DNA of 64,000 nt, from NCBI RefSeq assembly GCF_958298935.1, contig NC_084940.1, forward strand, positions 8,400,001-8,464,000. The letters are read 5' to 3'. Source of the DNA: Phragmites australis. Its lineage: Eukaryota > Streptophyta > Magnoliopsida > Poales > Poaceae. The notes below the pieces were generated by a model. The model searched no databases and was not told the origin of the DNA. It saw only the letters and a program-made list of their open reading frames with translations. Of this stretch, positions 1-11,674 are shown one piece after another; position 1 is the first letter of the stretch, and every line of letters starts with the position of its first letter. The position numbers and the translations under genes were made by a program.

Positions 1-337
1 ATTTTTTATCCTCTGCTCTATTGTTCCTGTATATCTGTAAAAGAAAATTTTAAAGTTAGATATTTCATTTATCTTCAAATTTCTAAAATTCGTAAAATCT
101 CACTAAAATGTCTAGTGAAATTTTAGTCCGCAGTGGAAGGAGTCCGGCACAGTTTCCGCTTTTTTCAAGGGTAGTCCGGCAGAGTTTTGTCGTTGGTTCC
201 TCAAGAACCCATTGGGTCAGACCCACTCCACTGTTCTGCTCTGTCTTTGGACCAAAAGTCTCAAGAACGGCCGAGGCAAAAGGATCATGACCTGGGCCGT
301 AACAGCCCAGCTTCTGACGCGCGCTCTCGATTCGCAG
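1..337. other. intron sequence upstream of first visible WAT1-like exon
   Basis: AT-rich at the left end and GC-richer towards 337, ending in a splice acceptor (TTCGCAG at 331-337). No coding similarity to the first EamA half is visible. It is read as the 3' end of an intron of the transporter gene; a 5'-truncated gene copy cannot be excluded from this window. Confidence 0.55.
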
Positions 338-1617
338 GTTAGAGAAGGTGGAACTGAGTAGCGTGAGGAGCGTCGCCAAGATCGTCGGCACAGTCATCTG
401 CCTCGGCGGGGCAGCGTTCATGGCCTTCTTCAAGGGGCCCAAGCTCCTCGGAGCGCTTCTTCTCTCGGAGGCCGGCGACTGGGTGAAAGGAGGGATCTAT
501 CTCGTGGGAAATGCTGTCTGCGTCTCCGTCTGGTACATCTTGCAGGTAATTGAAGTGATGCAATCATCAGGGCAAGATTTAGCACATAATTACTGGGGTT
601 TACGTGACTCAACCCGCTGCGCCAAATGGTTTCAGGTTCCAGTTTGCAGATCGTACCTTGATCCGCTTTCTCTGGCGACCTGGATGTGCGTCCTGGCGAC
701 CTTGCAATGCGCGGTGATGGCGTTCTTCCTGGAGCCAAACTACATGGAGATTTGGAGGCTCACCTCGTTCTGGGAGTTCCCCTGCATCTTATACGGAGTA
801 AGTTCAGCTATGGTAGCGCACAAATTGGTCTGAATTGTATTTTTTTTGGGCCAAGGGAACCCATGTGTTTCCTTTTATTAAAGAACCCGCAATTAGTCCT
901 GGCCGAAACATTGTAACAATTCATACATCCCAAATTGTTTAGAAGAGAGATAATGGTGGCAACATATGCTCATAAATGAACAATGTCAAGACTAATTGCT
1001 CGCAGGCACACTCAAAAGTCAAAACAGACATAAGCGAAATTGCAAGAATCATCATGAAAGTTTGAGTCTGACACTTTTTCTCACCATGAATCACCTTGGT
1101 ACCACGGCTCGTTGTCCTGCAACTTCATCCAACCGGTCTGAATTGCATTGCATACTGATCAGAACTGAACAAACTTTTGCAGGGTGTTTTTGCATCCGGT
1201 GCAAACTTTTTCCTCCAATCCTGGTGCATATCAGTGAAAGGACCCCTTTACAGCGCAATCTTCACGCCGCTGAGTGCAGTGATCACAGCAATTTTATCCG
1301 TACTCTTCCTTCACGAAGAACTCTATGTTGGAAGGTACGATTCCATTGCGCTAGCATCGCGCATCATATTGATCATTACACGATCGTCGTGCATATTCAC
1401 AGTGAAATTTCCTTTGTACAGCATACTAGGCGCTGTTGCGATCATCGTCGGCTTGTATGGCGTTCTGTGGGGCAAAGCAGATGATGCGAAGAGCGAGAGG
1501 CTGGCCATCCATTCTAGCGACACCAAAAGGACCGTAGATGCAGAATGTATCGGTGTCAGAGTAGAGTGCCGAACTGATATTTCAGAACCGCTGTTATCTG
1601 AAAACGCTGGTCGATGA
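338..1617 (+). CDS. WAT1-related (nodulin MtN21/EamA-type) transporter, 3' exons only
   Basis: Plant WAT1/MtN21 proteins are ten-helix EamA/DMT-family transporters of the plasma membrane or tonoplast. Four exons are visible: 338-545, 636-797, 1183-1334 and 1422-1617, all with GT-AG introns and matching phases; TGA ends at 1617. They encode about 238 residues. Seen in order: the end of the first EamA half (GTVICLGGAAFMAFFKGPKL), a hydrophilic loop, then the second EamA half with WYILQ, LATWMCVLATLQCAVMAFF, GVFASGANFFLQSWCISVKG, PLYSAIFTPLSAVITAILS, FLHEELYVG and ILGAVAIIVGLYGVLWGK, and a soluble tail. Codon 348 is GTG inside an exon, not a start. The exon opens at 338 after TTCGCAG and needs an upstream exon, which I could not find in bases 1-337, so the N-terminal half lies outside the window. 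The substrate cannot be told from sequence. The family call is firm. Confidence 0.9.
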
Positions 1618-2089
1618 AAATACTCAAACATGCTAATATTCTTTTTCGATAGTTTAAACACAGGAGAAATGAGTATCATTTCAGAAGTTCTATTGATAGT
1701 TGGATGTATCACGTCAACATCTACCTTGCGGAAGAGAATTAGCTATCTTACCAACCGGAGGGCCTGTTGCCAGACATGGTTAAACGCACAACGTGCTAGT
1801 CTGCTCTAGTTAATAATGCTTGTCGTTATTGAAGGGTATTGCAGTTAAAAAAAGAAAGAAAGAAAGAATTCTGTGTATGTAAGTCTCTTTCAAACTGATG
1901 TCATACATGACCAATCAAGTTGAAATGTGATTTAATTTATATGTGATGAGTGATTGGCAAGATTGTTGATTTTGTTTAATGATTTTTGAGATTGCATTAG
2001 CATATCTATGTATTGCAATTATGATTATAACTAACCAAATATGTAAAGAAAATAGAGTTGGTATTTTTGTTTCTGAATCTAAGAAAATT
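1618..2089. other. intergenic, no gene seen
   Basis: AT-rich 3' flank of the transporter gene. No coding signal or clear repeat was recognised apart from a short AAAG-rich run near 1850-1867. Confidence 0.5.
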
Positions 2090-2480
2090 TGCCATACTGG
2101 ATGGTTCGATGTCCAGTGAAATGAACACGCTAGATGATTCAGCTCAGGAAGATTTCATGCCAGAGGGTTTTGATTCAGTAGAGAAAATCTATTGAAACAT
2201 TGGATGGTCCAGCGATGAGCAGCACAACACGCCGGATTAATTTTGTCAGAGAGGTTGCAAAGCGTGTCTGGTGTGATTCTATACGCCGAGTGGTCCGGCG
2301 ATGGAGGATATATATGCCGAACTAATTTTTTCAGAGAGGATGCAAAGCTTGTCTGTTGAAGATCTACATATCGGATGGTTCGGCAATTGAAGGTGTGCAC
2401 ACCGGAGGGTTTTAGAGGAGTGTGTCAGTGAAGGAAGTATTGCACACGCCAGATAGTCCGCTGATCAGAATCTGGTGTTC
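2090..2480. repeat. decayed tandem repeat with GGATGGTTCGG-type core
   Basis: The motif GGATGGT(T/C)(C/G)G(A/G) recurs at about 2099, 2202, 2291 and 2374 with weaker forms between, each followed by purine-rich text such as AGAGAGG and TGCAAAG. The same motif family, better preserved (CACCGGATGGTCCGGTG), occurs inside the copia-like LTRs at 51.2-51.6 kb and 53.0-53.6 kb. It is probably an old part of a related element. Confidence 0.6.
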
Positions 2481-2529
2481 ACGATTTTTCTGTGATGTGC
2501 TTTCAACTGAAGATTTTGATTTTGACTAA

Positions 2530-3580
2530 TTTATAATGAAGTTGGAGATAAGTGTTTGCTTATCTTATGATGTGTAGGTGATAGATACAACTTGGCGTTT
2601 GATGGTGGGATGCTCGAGGCTAAGCGGGGTGCTTTGTGCTGGATGATTAAGTAGGTTGGACGGAGTCAAGGGTGATCCTTGATATACACAAGGAGATCAA
2701 GCAAAATGTAGGCGAATGAAGACGATATGTTGACAAATTCAAGCGAAAGGGATGCCGATGCAAGTGACAAGGTGCCCTGAGGGATCAAGAGCGGGAGAGA
2801 CTTACTAGGGGTCGAGATTGCAAGACAGAGTACACACGTCAACATCGGGTGGCTTACTTAAGGTATAAGCAAGTGACAGTAAGTCACACTTTGAGAAGCG
2901 TGAGATACGGTTTTACGATTTGGCCTTGAAACCGTGAAAAAAATGTGAAGTGCACGTGGCATCATCATGAAGTTTGCTTCAAAACAAAGCTAAGTCATGA
3001 AGGCGTTACGACCGTCTGATAGACGAAGAAAAAGATGGACAAAAATGTACTAGGTGGTATGTAAGAGTGTATTGGAAGAGATGTGTATTTTGGTAACAAT
3101 CTAGAAAAGTTAGGGATTAAGGAACCTAGGCTATCAATAGAGAGAAAGGGTTGGTTGAGACCTTTGAGCCATCCATTTGAGAGTTGTGTGTTAAGGTGGA
3201 AAGGGAATGAGGAGTATTTAGCCTATATATTAGATGAGAGCTTTTGTATGAAAAACACTTTGTGATCTATTGAAAATAGGATGTTCCTTTTCAAGAAATG
3301 AAGTTTATGTTTCCTCTTATGCTTATGTTCATCTTCTTCTAGTTTCTCTCTATTGGCTCACTTGCTTGGTTGCAAGTTTTTGAGTTTTCATTGCGAATTT
3401 TGTTTTGGTTTGAGAGTTGAAAATTTTTACCATGTTGAAGTGGTTTTTCTTGTTGCTAGAGGCATAAAATTTACATTCAGAATTAGTCTTGAATTCAATT
3501 ACCTTTAAATCATTAACTTAAAGAGTTTCGTCACTCAGTGTCTAGATCTAAGTGCTTCCTGTTTTAAATTGCTAGTTTTA
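2530..3580 (+). mobile_element. dispersed repeat A, copy 1 (retroelement/LTR-like)
   Basis: Aligns by eye over about 1 kb with the reverse complement of 18060-19130. Shared blocks in the same order include GATTAAG followed by GGACGGAG(T/C)CAAGGGTGATC, GATGCAAGTGA(C/T)AAG, GAGGGATC followed by GCGGGAGAGACTTG/AC, TTGAGAAGCGTG, and CTTGTTGCTAGAGGCATAAAATT. The text contains no long ORF. It is probably a non-coding part (LTR or non-autonomous element) of one grass retroelement family. The boundaries are approximate. Confidence 0.7.
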
Positions 3581-3839
3581 TAGCTATGAATTTTGAATGA
3601 TATTCTATGGAACCTAGGGTTCAATTCTATTCATAAGAGCCATGTTTCCCTTGAAGATTTTTATTGTGACTTGTTTCGCTCATTTATATTGCTTCGCTCT
3701 TGATTTTGAGATATGTTAGGTGAGAAAATAGTAAAAGATCATCTATTTCGAAAGAAATTAGTTGAGACTTCTATTCACATTCTCTAGCTATCATTCTTGA
3801 TCCTACAATAGAACATCGAACAATCCCTTTCTCACTTCA

Positions 3840-4189
3840 TTTTTTAAGAGTAAATTTTAAAATATACAACTATTTTAACATATGCTAAAAAAAACTACAA
3901 ATCATGATGTCTATTTTAAGAACCTATAATTATTTTGATATATGTTGTAAAAAAATTACAACTTTCTTACCGTGTACCCACCTGTCATCCTCTAGAGCAT
4001 GTAATAGAGGGATTAACCGTAGACACACCTGTTACCATATTATGACAGGTGGGTCCATGATGAGAAAATTATAGTTTTTTACAACATATGTCAAAATAGT
4101 TGTAAGTTTTTTAAATGAATATTAGAAGTGATGGTTCTGTACAATATATATTAAAATAGTTATAGTTTTTTAAAATTTACTCTTTTTGA
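3840..4189. mobile_element. foldback MITE-like element with long inverted repeats
   Basis: The left end reads AAGAGTAAATTTTAAAAT (from 3846). The right end reads AAAATTTACTCTTTTT (to about 4186), its reverse complement. The arms continue for about 150 bp with mismatches: ACAACTATTTTAACATATG against ATATATTAAAATAGTTATAG, then ACCCACCTGTCAT against its complement near 4045. There is no ORF. Superfamily is undetermined because I could not settle the target-site duplication. Confidence 0.7.
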
Positions 4190-5860
4190 ACAATCAAATC
4201 CTCATCGGTCTCAATCCTCATCGATTCTAGCGCACCAGCAATAGTTATCACCACTTCTGGAATTAGAATCGACTAATCGAGCAATCACATTATTGAAGAG
4301 TATTGCAGTACAAAAAAAAATTCTTTGTAGATAAGTTTCTTTCAAACTGATGCCATAGAACATTCTCTAGTGAGAAGTTCACATCCTTTTCTGAAAAATC
4401 AAATCATCATCGGTCTCAATCAAGCAATCACAATACACCAAATCATCAGCTAGCCCATGTGCTCATGGATTCAATTGAAGCTACACCTTTCTAAATTCAT
4501 ACAGATTTTTTTAACGCCCGTTTCACCGCTTTGAATGTACCCTAGAGCATGTAGCAGTACCACGATCTGTGAAGCGTATTCGACCCGACCAGTGATCGAT
4601 CCATCGCTGCTGCCATTACTTGATATGTCTCAACTGACAAAGAAGATATTAGAAGACGCCAAGGACCAGGTCCAGTGTTAAGAATGGACCCTGGGCTGAT
4701 GGGAAAGAATCGCACAGCGAAGACGAGAAGAAGGTGGTGCCTTGGAGTAACAGTGGTAACAGATCTGCTCCCGTCGGGTTTTACTCACTCGTATTCCACC
4801 TGAAAGCCGACTCCACAAACCCGTCCCAACCCTGAAGTGGATGTCGGGTGCAAAATGGCCCCTAGCCAGATGGGGACCCGAGATCCGACACGAACTCGAG
4901 CGCTGGAGCAGCGCGTGTGGCTAGCTCGAGGCCTTCCGGTCATAGGTCCTGAGGTGGACGATAACAGCAAATCCTCGAGCTCGAGCGCGAGCGCCAGTGG
5001 GAGCGGGAATGGAAGCACCACCTGACCATCGTCATCAAAGAGAGGCATACACTAATGGTCGCTATGATCGTCCTCCAGTCTCCTCTCTGCCATTCTTCTC
5101 TCTCTTCTCTCCTACACAAAATCAAGGACATCCGTCATCAAATCAAACAACCAAATCAAGCTCCTAGCCACCCAAATCGAGCTCGCATGCTGCAAATCGA
5201 TCCACACGCAGCTCGATTCAAGCTCTAACAACCCAAATCAAGCTCGCATGTGGCAAATCGACCATGTGCAGCCCGAATCCGGCGGCCTCCTCCGTCGGTG
5301 CGTCGCACGGGCGTGGGATCCAGCGGCCTCCTCTGCCGGCGCGTCAACCGAGTGTGGGATCAGACGGCCTCCTCTGCCGGTATGTCGCACGAGCGCGGGA
5401 TCCGGCGGCCACCTCAGCTGGCGCGTGAGGCAGAGCAAAGACGCGGAGGAGGTGCGGCGGAGCCGCAGAGGGAGGAGACGGGAGGCGGAGCAGAGCTCCA
5501 GAGGCGCGGTGGACTGGGTGGAGGGAGGAGACGGGAGAGTGGATAGCCCCACGAGATTTTCGGGTTTTAGTGGCTCCATGAGTGGAAAAACATATCTAGA
5601 TCCGAACCCGATTCGGGTAAAAGACCGAATAGCCCCGCGGGGCTACCCGAAGCCGGCCCCATATAATCTGAAACCGTGGGGATCTGATCTGGCAGGGCTA
5701 ACTGCCGTCTTTAGGCTTAGAGTTATATTCGTAGCCTTGACAGTGAAAGTAAAGAGAGGTGGATATTTTCGGACTTGCTTCTCTCGTGATGCACCCCAGC
5801 TTCCCAATCCTATCGCTTCGTCATGGTTGAAGCCTTAACTCCTTCTGGGATTACTTTATT
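4190..5860. other. intergenic, GC-rich block without a supported gene
   Basis: 4190-4700 is nondescript. 4740-5720 is GC-rich and open in several frames; the longest frame (5248-5838 +) encodes Arg/Ser/Gly-rich text with no recognisable domain. Words such as GATTCGGGTAAAAGACCG and GGGCTACCCGAAGCC near 5605-5660 resemble the GGGTA/CCCGA-rich text common in grass hAT-like non-autonomous elements. I treat it as probable transposon-derived sequence. Confidence 0.4.
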
Positions 5861-6469
5861 GGGAGGATGATACAAGTTAGGAACTGTCAGTTGCAACCTT
5901 GCAAAACTGTGTGCAAAGGTGATCTCATGGAGAACGAACAGAGTAAAGAGCACAACTGGTAATCCTAAGCAGTTTCATACGTCTGCTATCTATCTATTAT
6001 CTTAATATTTAAGAGAGAAAATAAATCTCACATTCGCTATCAAGTTATATAATTACTATATTAATTAGAAAAAAGAAAAGAATCTAGCCCACTCATTATT
6101 ATAAACATCTAACGGCTTAGATTAAACTACAAAGTTCATATCAAATATGATTAATAAATAGATAAATTCGAAAACCAAAGAGTCCATATCAAATATGATT
6201 AATAAAAAACTAAATTCGAAATAAAAAATATGGAAAATTATAAGTTGGATTTCCCTACAGTTTGAAAAGCAAAATATCTAAATATAGAGTCAAATAAAAT
6301 AAAATAAATAATAATTAAAATTTGGGTTAGAATAGAAAAAAAGATGCATATCAAATATAGTATTAGGAAAAAGTATTATAAAAATAAAATACCTAAAAAA
6401 GAGCCAATGTAAAATACAATTAGCATTATAAAAACTATTTTTTTAGACACCCATGGTGTCTTTCCACAT
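5861..6469. other. AT-rich intergenic, nothing recognised
   Basis: Very A+T-rich, with a local near-duplication of the words TCATATCAAATATGATTAATAAA at about 6137-6156 and 6184-6206. No gene signal. Confidence 0.5.
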
Positions 6470-7090
6470 GTGGCTCAAATGTCAAATCGCCTGAGAAGAC
6501 TTTTGAGGTTTCGGGTCACCTGTAGAAACAAATTTTCATAGACGACTGCTTACGACAGCTACCTATGCAAATGTGATGATTATCCTAGGTGTTTCCTTAT
6601 GTGAACCGTATGTGTAAAAAGTCATTTTTAGAGATGGTTCCTTATGTGAACTGCATCTGAAAATGGTATGATTACCGCAAACGGGCCACATAAGAAGTTG
6701 CTTGTGTAAAGGGTTATTTTCAGAGATGGTTTACATAACTTTTTCATATGAAACTGGATGGGGACAAATTTTATATGAAATTGTAGCCCTCGACAAGACC
6801 TACAACTTTATAGTTGAAAATATTTTTGTTAAAAATCATTTAGATATCCAAATAATCTAAATGAAAATTATAAGGGGAATGATTTCCAAAGACGGTTCAT
6901 ATAAGGAACCGTCTCTAATAATAGATTGTAAAAATTCATAACATTTACGAAGTTGGATGAGGACAAACATTATATGAAAATTATAGCTCTCAATGAGAGA
7001 TACAACTTTGTAGTTGAAAACTTTTCATTTAAAGTCATTTAGATGTCCAAATTATCGTTTGAAGAGGAACCAAACTATGACTACCTTAAT
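6470..7090. mobile_element. non-autonomous element with repeated GGTTCCTTATGTGAAC-type words
   Basis: Contains several copies of the word family AGAGATGGTTC(C)TTATGTGAAC in both senses: near 6590, 6632 and 6722, and as GACGGTTCATATAAGGAACC at 6889-6908, which is a near-palindrome. Such CGGTTC...GAACCG words are typical of subterminal repeats in grass CACTA or MITE families. Ends were not defined and there is no ORF. Confidence 0.5.
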
Positions 7091-7139
7091 AATTAGAGGG
7101 TCAAATGTCAACCCCTTAGCCTCATTTCTTGGGACTGAT

Positions 7140-8080
7140 TGCTAAGAGGGCTTTATGCTGCTCTTATGAGGTGTTTTGAACTTGGTGTTCTACCTTGAGT
7201 GCTTTCCTTCCCTCTCTAATAAGATTTGATGAAAATCAAGCCTTAGTAGCTTAGTGAGTAGACAGAGAGAGGTGTGTAAGGGGTGTGGTGCTTTGGTAGC
7301 CCATGGATTGCCGCATAGGTTGTGTGTATTTGAGCACTCGGTGTTGACCGTGAGCGAGTTCGGAAGTTTGTTACTCTTAGAGACCACTGTCTCCTAGACG
7401 GCTCGGTAGTGGATGTCTGGTGATCTCCTCAAGTGAGGAGACCCAAAAGTGCTTGCGAAACCCGCCATCTCCGAAGTGGAGGAAGAGTTAGCCATAGTAG
7501 AGGTGAGGAGTGCATGTGTACAACCTCGTAAGGAAAAGGGGTGAAAAAGACCGGTTCAAGTGTGTCCGAGCTTCCTCAACGGAGATGTAGGATATCGGTG
7601 GATATTCAAACTTCGGTAACAAATCATTTATCTCTGTATTTCCTTACTCTTGTGCATTACTTTAATACTAATGTTTTGTATGCTTATTTGTATGCGCATA
7701 GAGTTAGTTTCGTGATTCTAAAATCTATTTATTTGAACTGATCGGAACTTCCGATTTTGGGAATCGAAACTTTCGATGAACGGTAAAATCGTAACTTCCG
7801 TTGAACAGTGCCAGAACTTCCGATAGACAGTAATTTTAGAATTTCATATTAGAATTATCTTGCTTGATTTGAATAATCTTTGCTCACCCTAGGATTGTAA
7901 GATTCATATTGGTTTAGGGTGTTTGTGCACTAATTGAGCTTAGTATATTCAGGTTTTTCACTTGTGAAAAATCCGTTAGTTTATTCTTCGACTAGTTTAG
8001 GCTAAATAGTAAAAGGGGCGAAATTTTGTTAAAACGCCTATTCACTCCCCCCCCCCTCTAGGCAACATCATTATCCTTTC
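7140..8080 (+). mobile_element. Ty1/copia-like LTR remnant (3' end)
   Basis: The right end has the hallmark of many grass copia LTRs: CCTATTCACTCCCCCCCCC followed by CTCTAGGCAACATC and ATCCTTTCA (8036-8080). Upstream at 7738-7826 is a degenerate repeat of GAACTTCCGAT/GAAACTTTCGATG words. No primer binding site follows the end, so this is a 3' or solo LTR. The left boundary was not identified. Confidence 0.6.
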
Positions 8081-8199
8081 AGCAACAGCACCAGCTACAC
8101 CCTCGAGGCCACATAAGAAGACATTAGAGCTGGCGAAGGCCTCAATGGCACTGGTCGTAGCCCCTGCGGCAGACTGAAGTCGGCGGAGCGTCGGGTGTA

Positions 8200-10175
8200 G
8201 GCTGTTCATTCCCGAGGGCAAAGGCGGGGCGTGGGCCTGAGGCCCTCCAACACCTTCCCGAGGACCTGGATCACCTCCGTTGCCCTCCCGACCAACCCTT
8301 GGAGCTCAGAACGTAGTGCATCCTCCGCGGCCCGAGCAGCCCTCCCCTCACGTTGATCCTCGGCCACAACAATCCGAAGATCCTGGACCTTGCTTTTCAC
8401 AGAAATGAGGGCCACGTTGGTGCGCCAATAGCTTCCTTCGCAACATGACAGGCCTCGGCAGCCGCCTGGGCCACCTCCACTGCATGTTTTCGGTGCGTCA
8501 CCTCCTCTGCAGGCGACCACCCTCTGCGGTCACTACTCACTTCTCAGATTCCGCCAATGTGTGATAGAATCTATCTACGATAGTGCAAGCCGAGTCGCAA
8601 GCCGTCGTGAGGGCCTGGTGCTATGAATGCTCCAGTGCTTCCACCAGGACCAATAGATGCCAGTTGCAGCGAAGGAGCATAAGGGACACATCCAATAAAT
8701 TACAACCATAAATGGTCCCTTACAAATTAAAATACCTACCAAGCTGTTGCTCAAAGATGCACCGCCACCTCTTCTGGAGGCCTTTGAGCCAGAGATTGCC
8801 TCACCTCTTCGCTTGTAAAGAAACATGAGGCAGAGGTAAACATGCTCAACACCTCCAGATGAAATGCAAAGTCGGTCGGGGTCAGCGCCTCGAGGGTCAA
8901 GCCCCGCTCTAAAGGAGCAGCGGGCACCCCGGAGGGTCCTGAGCCCCAAGCCCTGACCGCGGCAACCAAGACCTGGTTCATGGCCACGGCTCGGGGAAGT
9001 GAAGCCTTGGCCTCTGGTGCCCCACCTCCGCCCCCTAGGGGAATCGCTGGGACTCTGGCTGGAGCTAATACCTCCAGAGTAGGGGCTCCAGAAGGGTTCG
9101 TACCAACGACCCCTACAAATAAGAAGGCATAGTCTCAACCTGCCTAGAGGGGTTTGATGCGCATCGTTGTAATTCCTCCGCGAGGTCGCACATGCTCATC
9201 CTTCATGCCACCCGCCAGAGGAGCTCCACCCTCAAAGTCATCTGAGCCTTAGACATCTCAACTACCGAAGTCCAGATATACTGGATCTCCCAGTTGGTAA
9301 AGCAAAGAGGGGACCCAGAGCCTATAACATAGTAAAACAACCTCTTCAACCATCGGGTGTACCATCGCTCATTGATGGCCTTCGCCGAGAACACTCAATG
9401 TTACTCCGGCTAGAGGTGGAGGTTCACGCTAGAGAAGCTGAGGGCTTTCTTCACCTTGTCCTCCATCTGAACCTTCGGCTGATAGTTTACCTCATGGAGG
9501 GTGGAAAAGAACTCCACACGCACCTCGCAGCCCTCCGCTCGCGTAGCTCACTCAAAGATTGCCAAACGAGCAATGATGTTGGCCGAGAGTTGGGGGAGCT
9601 CTACAAAATAATGCCGAAGCACCCCCTCGAGGAGCGAAGCTGCTGGAAAGCCGAGCCCAGCATCGAGGAAAGCTTAGAAGACCACATTTCATGGCTCCAT
9701 GGTGTTGGGATAGTCTCCCCCACGAAACATGCGCCACCGATCTAGAGGGGATCTTCCCCTCCTCGACTAGTCGATCGAGCTTGGCCTCGGTGACGGTCGA
9801 CACACCCAGCGCGCCGGTCTGAAGAGGGTATTTCTTTCTAGTGTGGCGGAGCTCCACACTCGGCGGTGGGCCCTGTAGCGGCGGAAGGTTTTCCACCACC
9901 CTAGATTCTACTGACTCGCGGGCATCGACGGTTACACCTGCGCTACCGCCAGTGGCGGCGACCACCATGTGGAGGCACGATCTCGCGACGACATGCGGTC
10001 CCTCGATGGTGAGCCTGCTCCACTGCGGGTACCAGAGCGAGTCATGGCTCCCTAGAAAAAATGGCGTGGAGAGCTTATCTACCCAGGAGTCAGCAGAGGA
10101 TGGGGCTGGTGGGTGCGTGCGCAAGAACTCGAGCAGCAAAAATAGAGGTGTTGGATGAGAATGATGCTTGTCCAA
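8200..10175 (-). pseudogene. degenerate gypsy-type gag (Transposase_28-like), antisense
   Basis: Reading the minus strand from about 10175 downwards, gag-like segments appear in changing frames: TEAKLDRLVEEGKIPSRS near 9740-9800, then RWYTRWLKRLFYYVIGSGSP and LCFTNWEIQYIW (9270-9370), then EALTPTDFAFHLEVLSMFTS and FFTSEEVRQSLAQRPPEEVA (8755-8900). This is the gag-like polyprotein start annotated in grasses as putative gypsy-type transposon. Frameshifts and stops break it, so it is not expressed as one protein. It lies opposite in sense to the LTR at 10527-11139, so the two probably come from different insertions. Confidence 0.65.
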
Positions 10176-10526
10176 AACCCCCCACCTTATAGATTGGGGA
10201 ATAGGCCGTTACCTCCTCGCGGTGCATGCGCACGTCCTGTTTCCTCTCCCCACAATCATCGGGAGACGAAACACGCTCTCCACGATGCTCCAATGCCAAG
10301 GCGTCACGTGTCCCATCATCGACCAGACAGACGCGACTACATCACCCACCGCATGCCACATTTGATGTTCTCCCCTATAGGTAATGTTAGGTATTCAACT
10401 TGTACCCTTGGTCGGCACTTCCCAAGTTCATCACCATCAGAGGGCTAAATGCTCGTAACCGCGAGGCCAAGGATCGTCAGAGGCCCTGCTCTGGATACCG
10501 GTGCGGCCATCCTCGCGAGGGGCTAC

Positions 10527-11139
10527 TATTGGGGGAATCGCCATTAAGGACACCCAACGTCCCTTGGCCCTGGTGGTTCGGGCCTGAAGACCACCAGGCT
10601 CGAGCCCCTCCGGACCCCCGGAGCCTTAGGTCTTTCAGAAAGATCAACCAAGAGGGAAATTGTAGGCTGCCCCTCATGTGCTGCGAGGTGACCAACATTT
10701 AATGCTGATACAAGTGGTGGTCATTGACACAATGGCGTAAGTGGTGGTCGCCTCACACGTTGGTACAGTGCGGCGCCGAAATGGATGACTCGTTGCTAGA
10801 ACGATCCTCTTACCAGTCATAAGGATAATTTACTGGGCTAGTCTGCTCTCTGGTTGTACAATATAAGACATATATCTTTATCTGTCTTCTATGGATATCT
10901 TTGTATATTTACACTTTGAATATGAGTATAAATACATATCTTTGCCCATCAAGCCAAAGGCAGAAAAAAAGATTCCTCAGACAACCTTGGTGGTTCAGTC
11001 TTCTTCGCCTCTACTTTAAACTTGAGTCATTCTTTTGACTTGATTTTCATCGCACTTTATTCGTAGAATACAATCTCTTCCACCAAAAGTGACGGAGCTT
11101 GGTTGTGGCTAAGGTAGGCCGTTGCCCCCTTGCCCAACA
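10527..11139 (+). mobile_element. gypsy-type LTR (probable 3' LTR)
   Basis: Begins TATTGGGGGAATCGCC (a changed TGTTGGGGG) and ends TTGCCCAACA, giving the terminal inverted words expected of an LTR. A purine-rich tract (GCGAGGGGCTAC) ends just before it, as expected of a polypurine tract beside a 3' LTR. A TATA-like GAGTATAAATACATA lies at 10923-10937. The 5-bp flanks (GCTAC and CAGAC) do not match, so it is not a clean solo LTR. Confidence 0.65.
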
Positions 11140-11674
11140 CAGACATGTAAATTAACAGTTATATGGAGTGTTATTTAGACCTATGTATCACATATTTCTG
11201 CTATCCGACTCCTATCGTAGACCAGCCCATTTTACTTGCCTTTGCTGATTTTTGGTCCAAGCTCTGCCATTAAACGTGAGCTACCTTGCTAGTTCTTCAG
11301 AATAAGATAAAGATCATTGTTTCCGCGTCGAGCGGAGCGTTGAAAAGGAAACGAAAAACTGAAGAACCAAATGTGCAACTCACTCAGGAAAAAGGCTGAA
11401 CGAAAGTAACATATGAATAAAGGTAGGTATATGAGAATATAATGGTTAATCGTATCAATGAACAGTTTTTACAAAACCTACATGCTGAACATAATTCATA
11501 ACTCATAAGGTGACTAGTAGATGATAAGAATCCGTAATATAATCTCGCCTACAGAGCTAGATCAAGGCTAAAGATATGCGACGGCAGTGATCACAGGACG
11601 GTGAGCAGAGCAGTGATCATGACGATAACGCGACTGATCGAGCCGCTCGAGGCTCCGCTCCAGATAATCGTGGA
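11140..11674. other. 3' flank of the tetraspanin gene
   Basis: AT-rich, and holds the likely 3' UTR of the minus-strand tetraspanin. No other gene seen. Confidence 0.5.

Noticed and set aside
348..833. A 161-aa single frame starting at 348
   Set aside because: It reads through a real 90-bp intron (546-635) and begins at a GTG inside an exon. The spliced transporter model fits the family better.
5248..5838. A 196-aa frame in a GC-rich block
   Set aside because: Low-complexity Arg/Ser/Gly content, overlapping open frames on both strands, no domain, and transposon-like words in the DNA.
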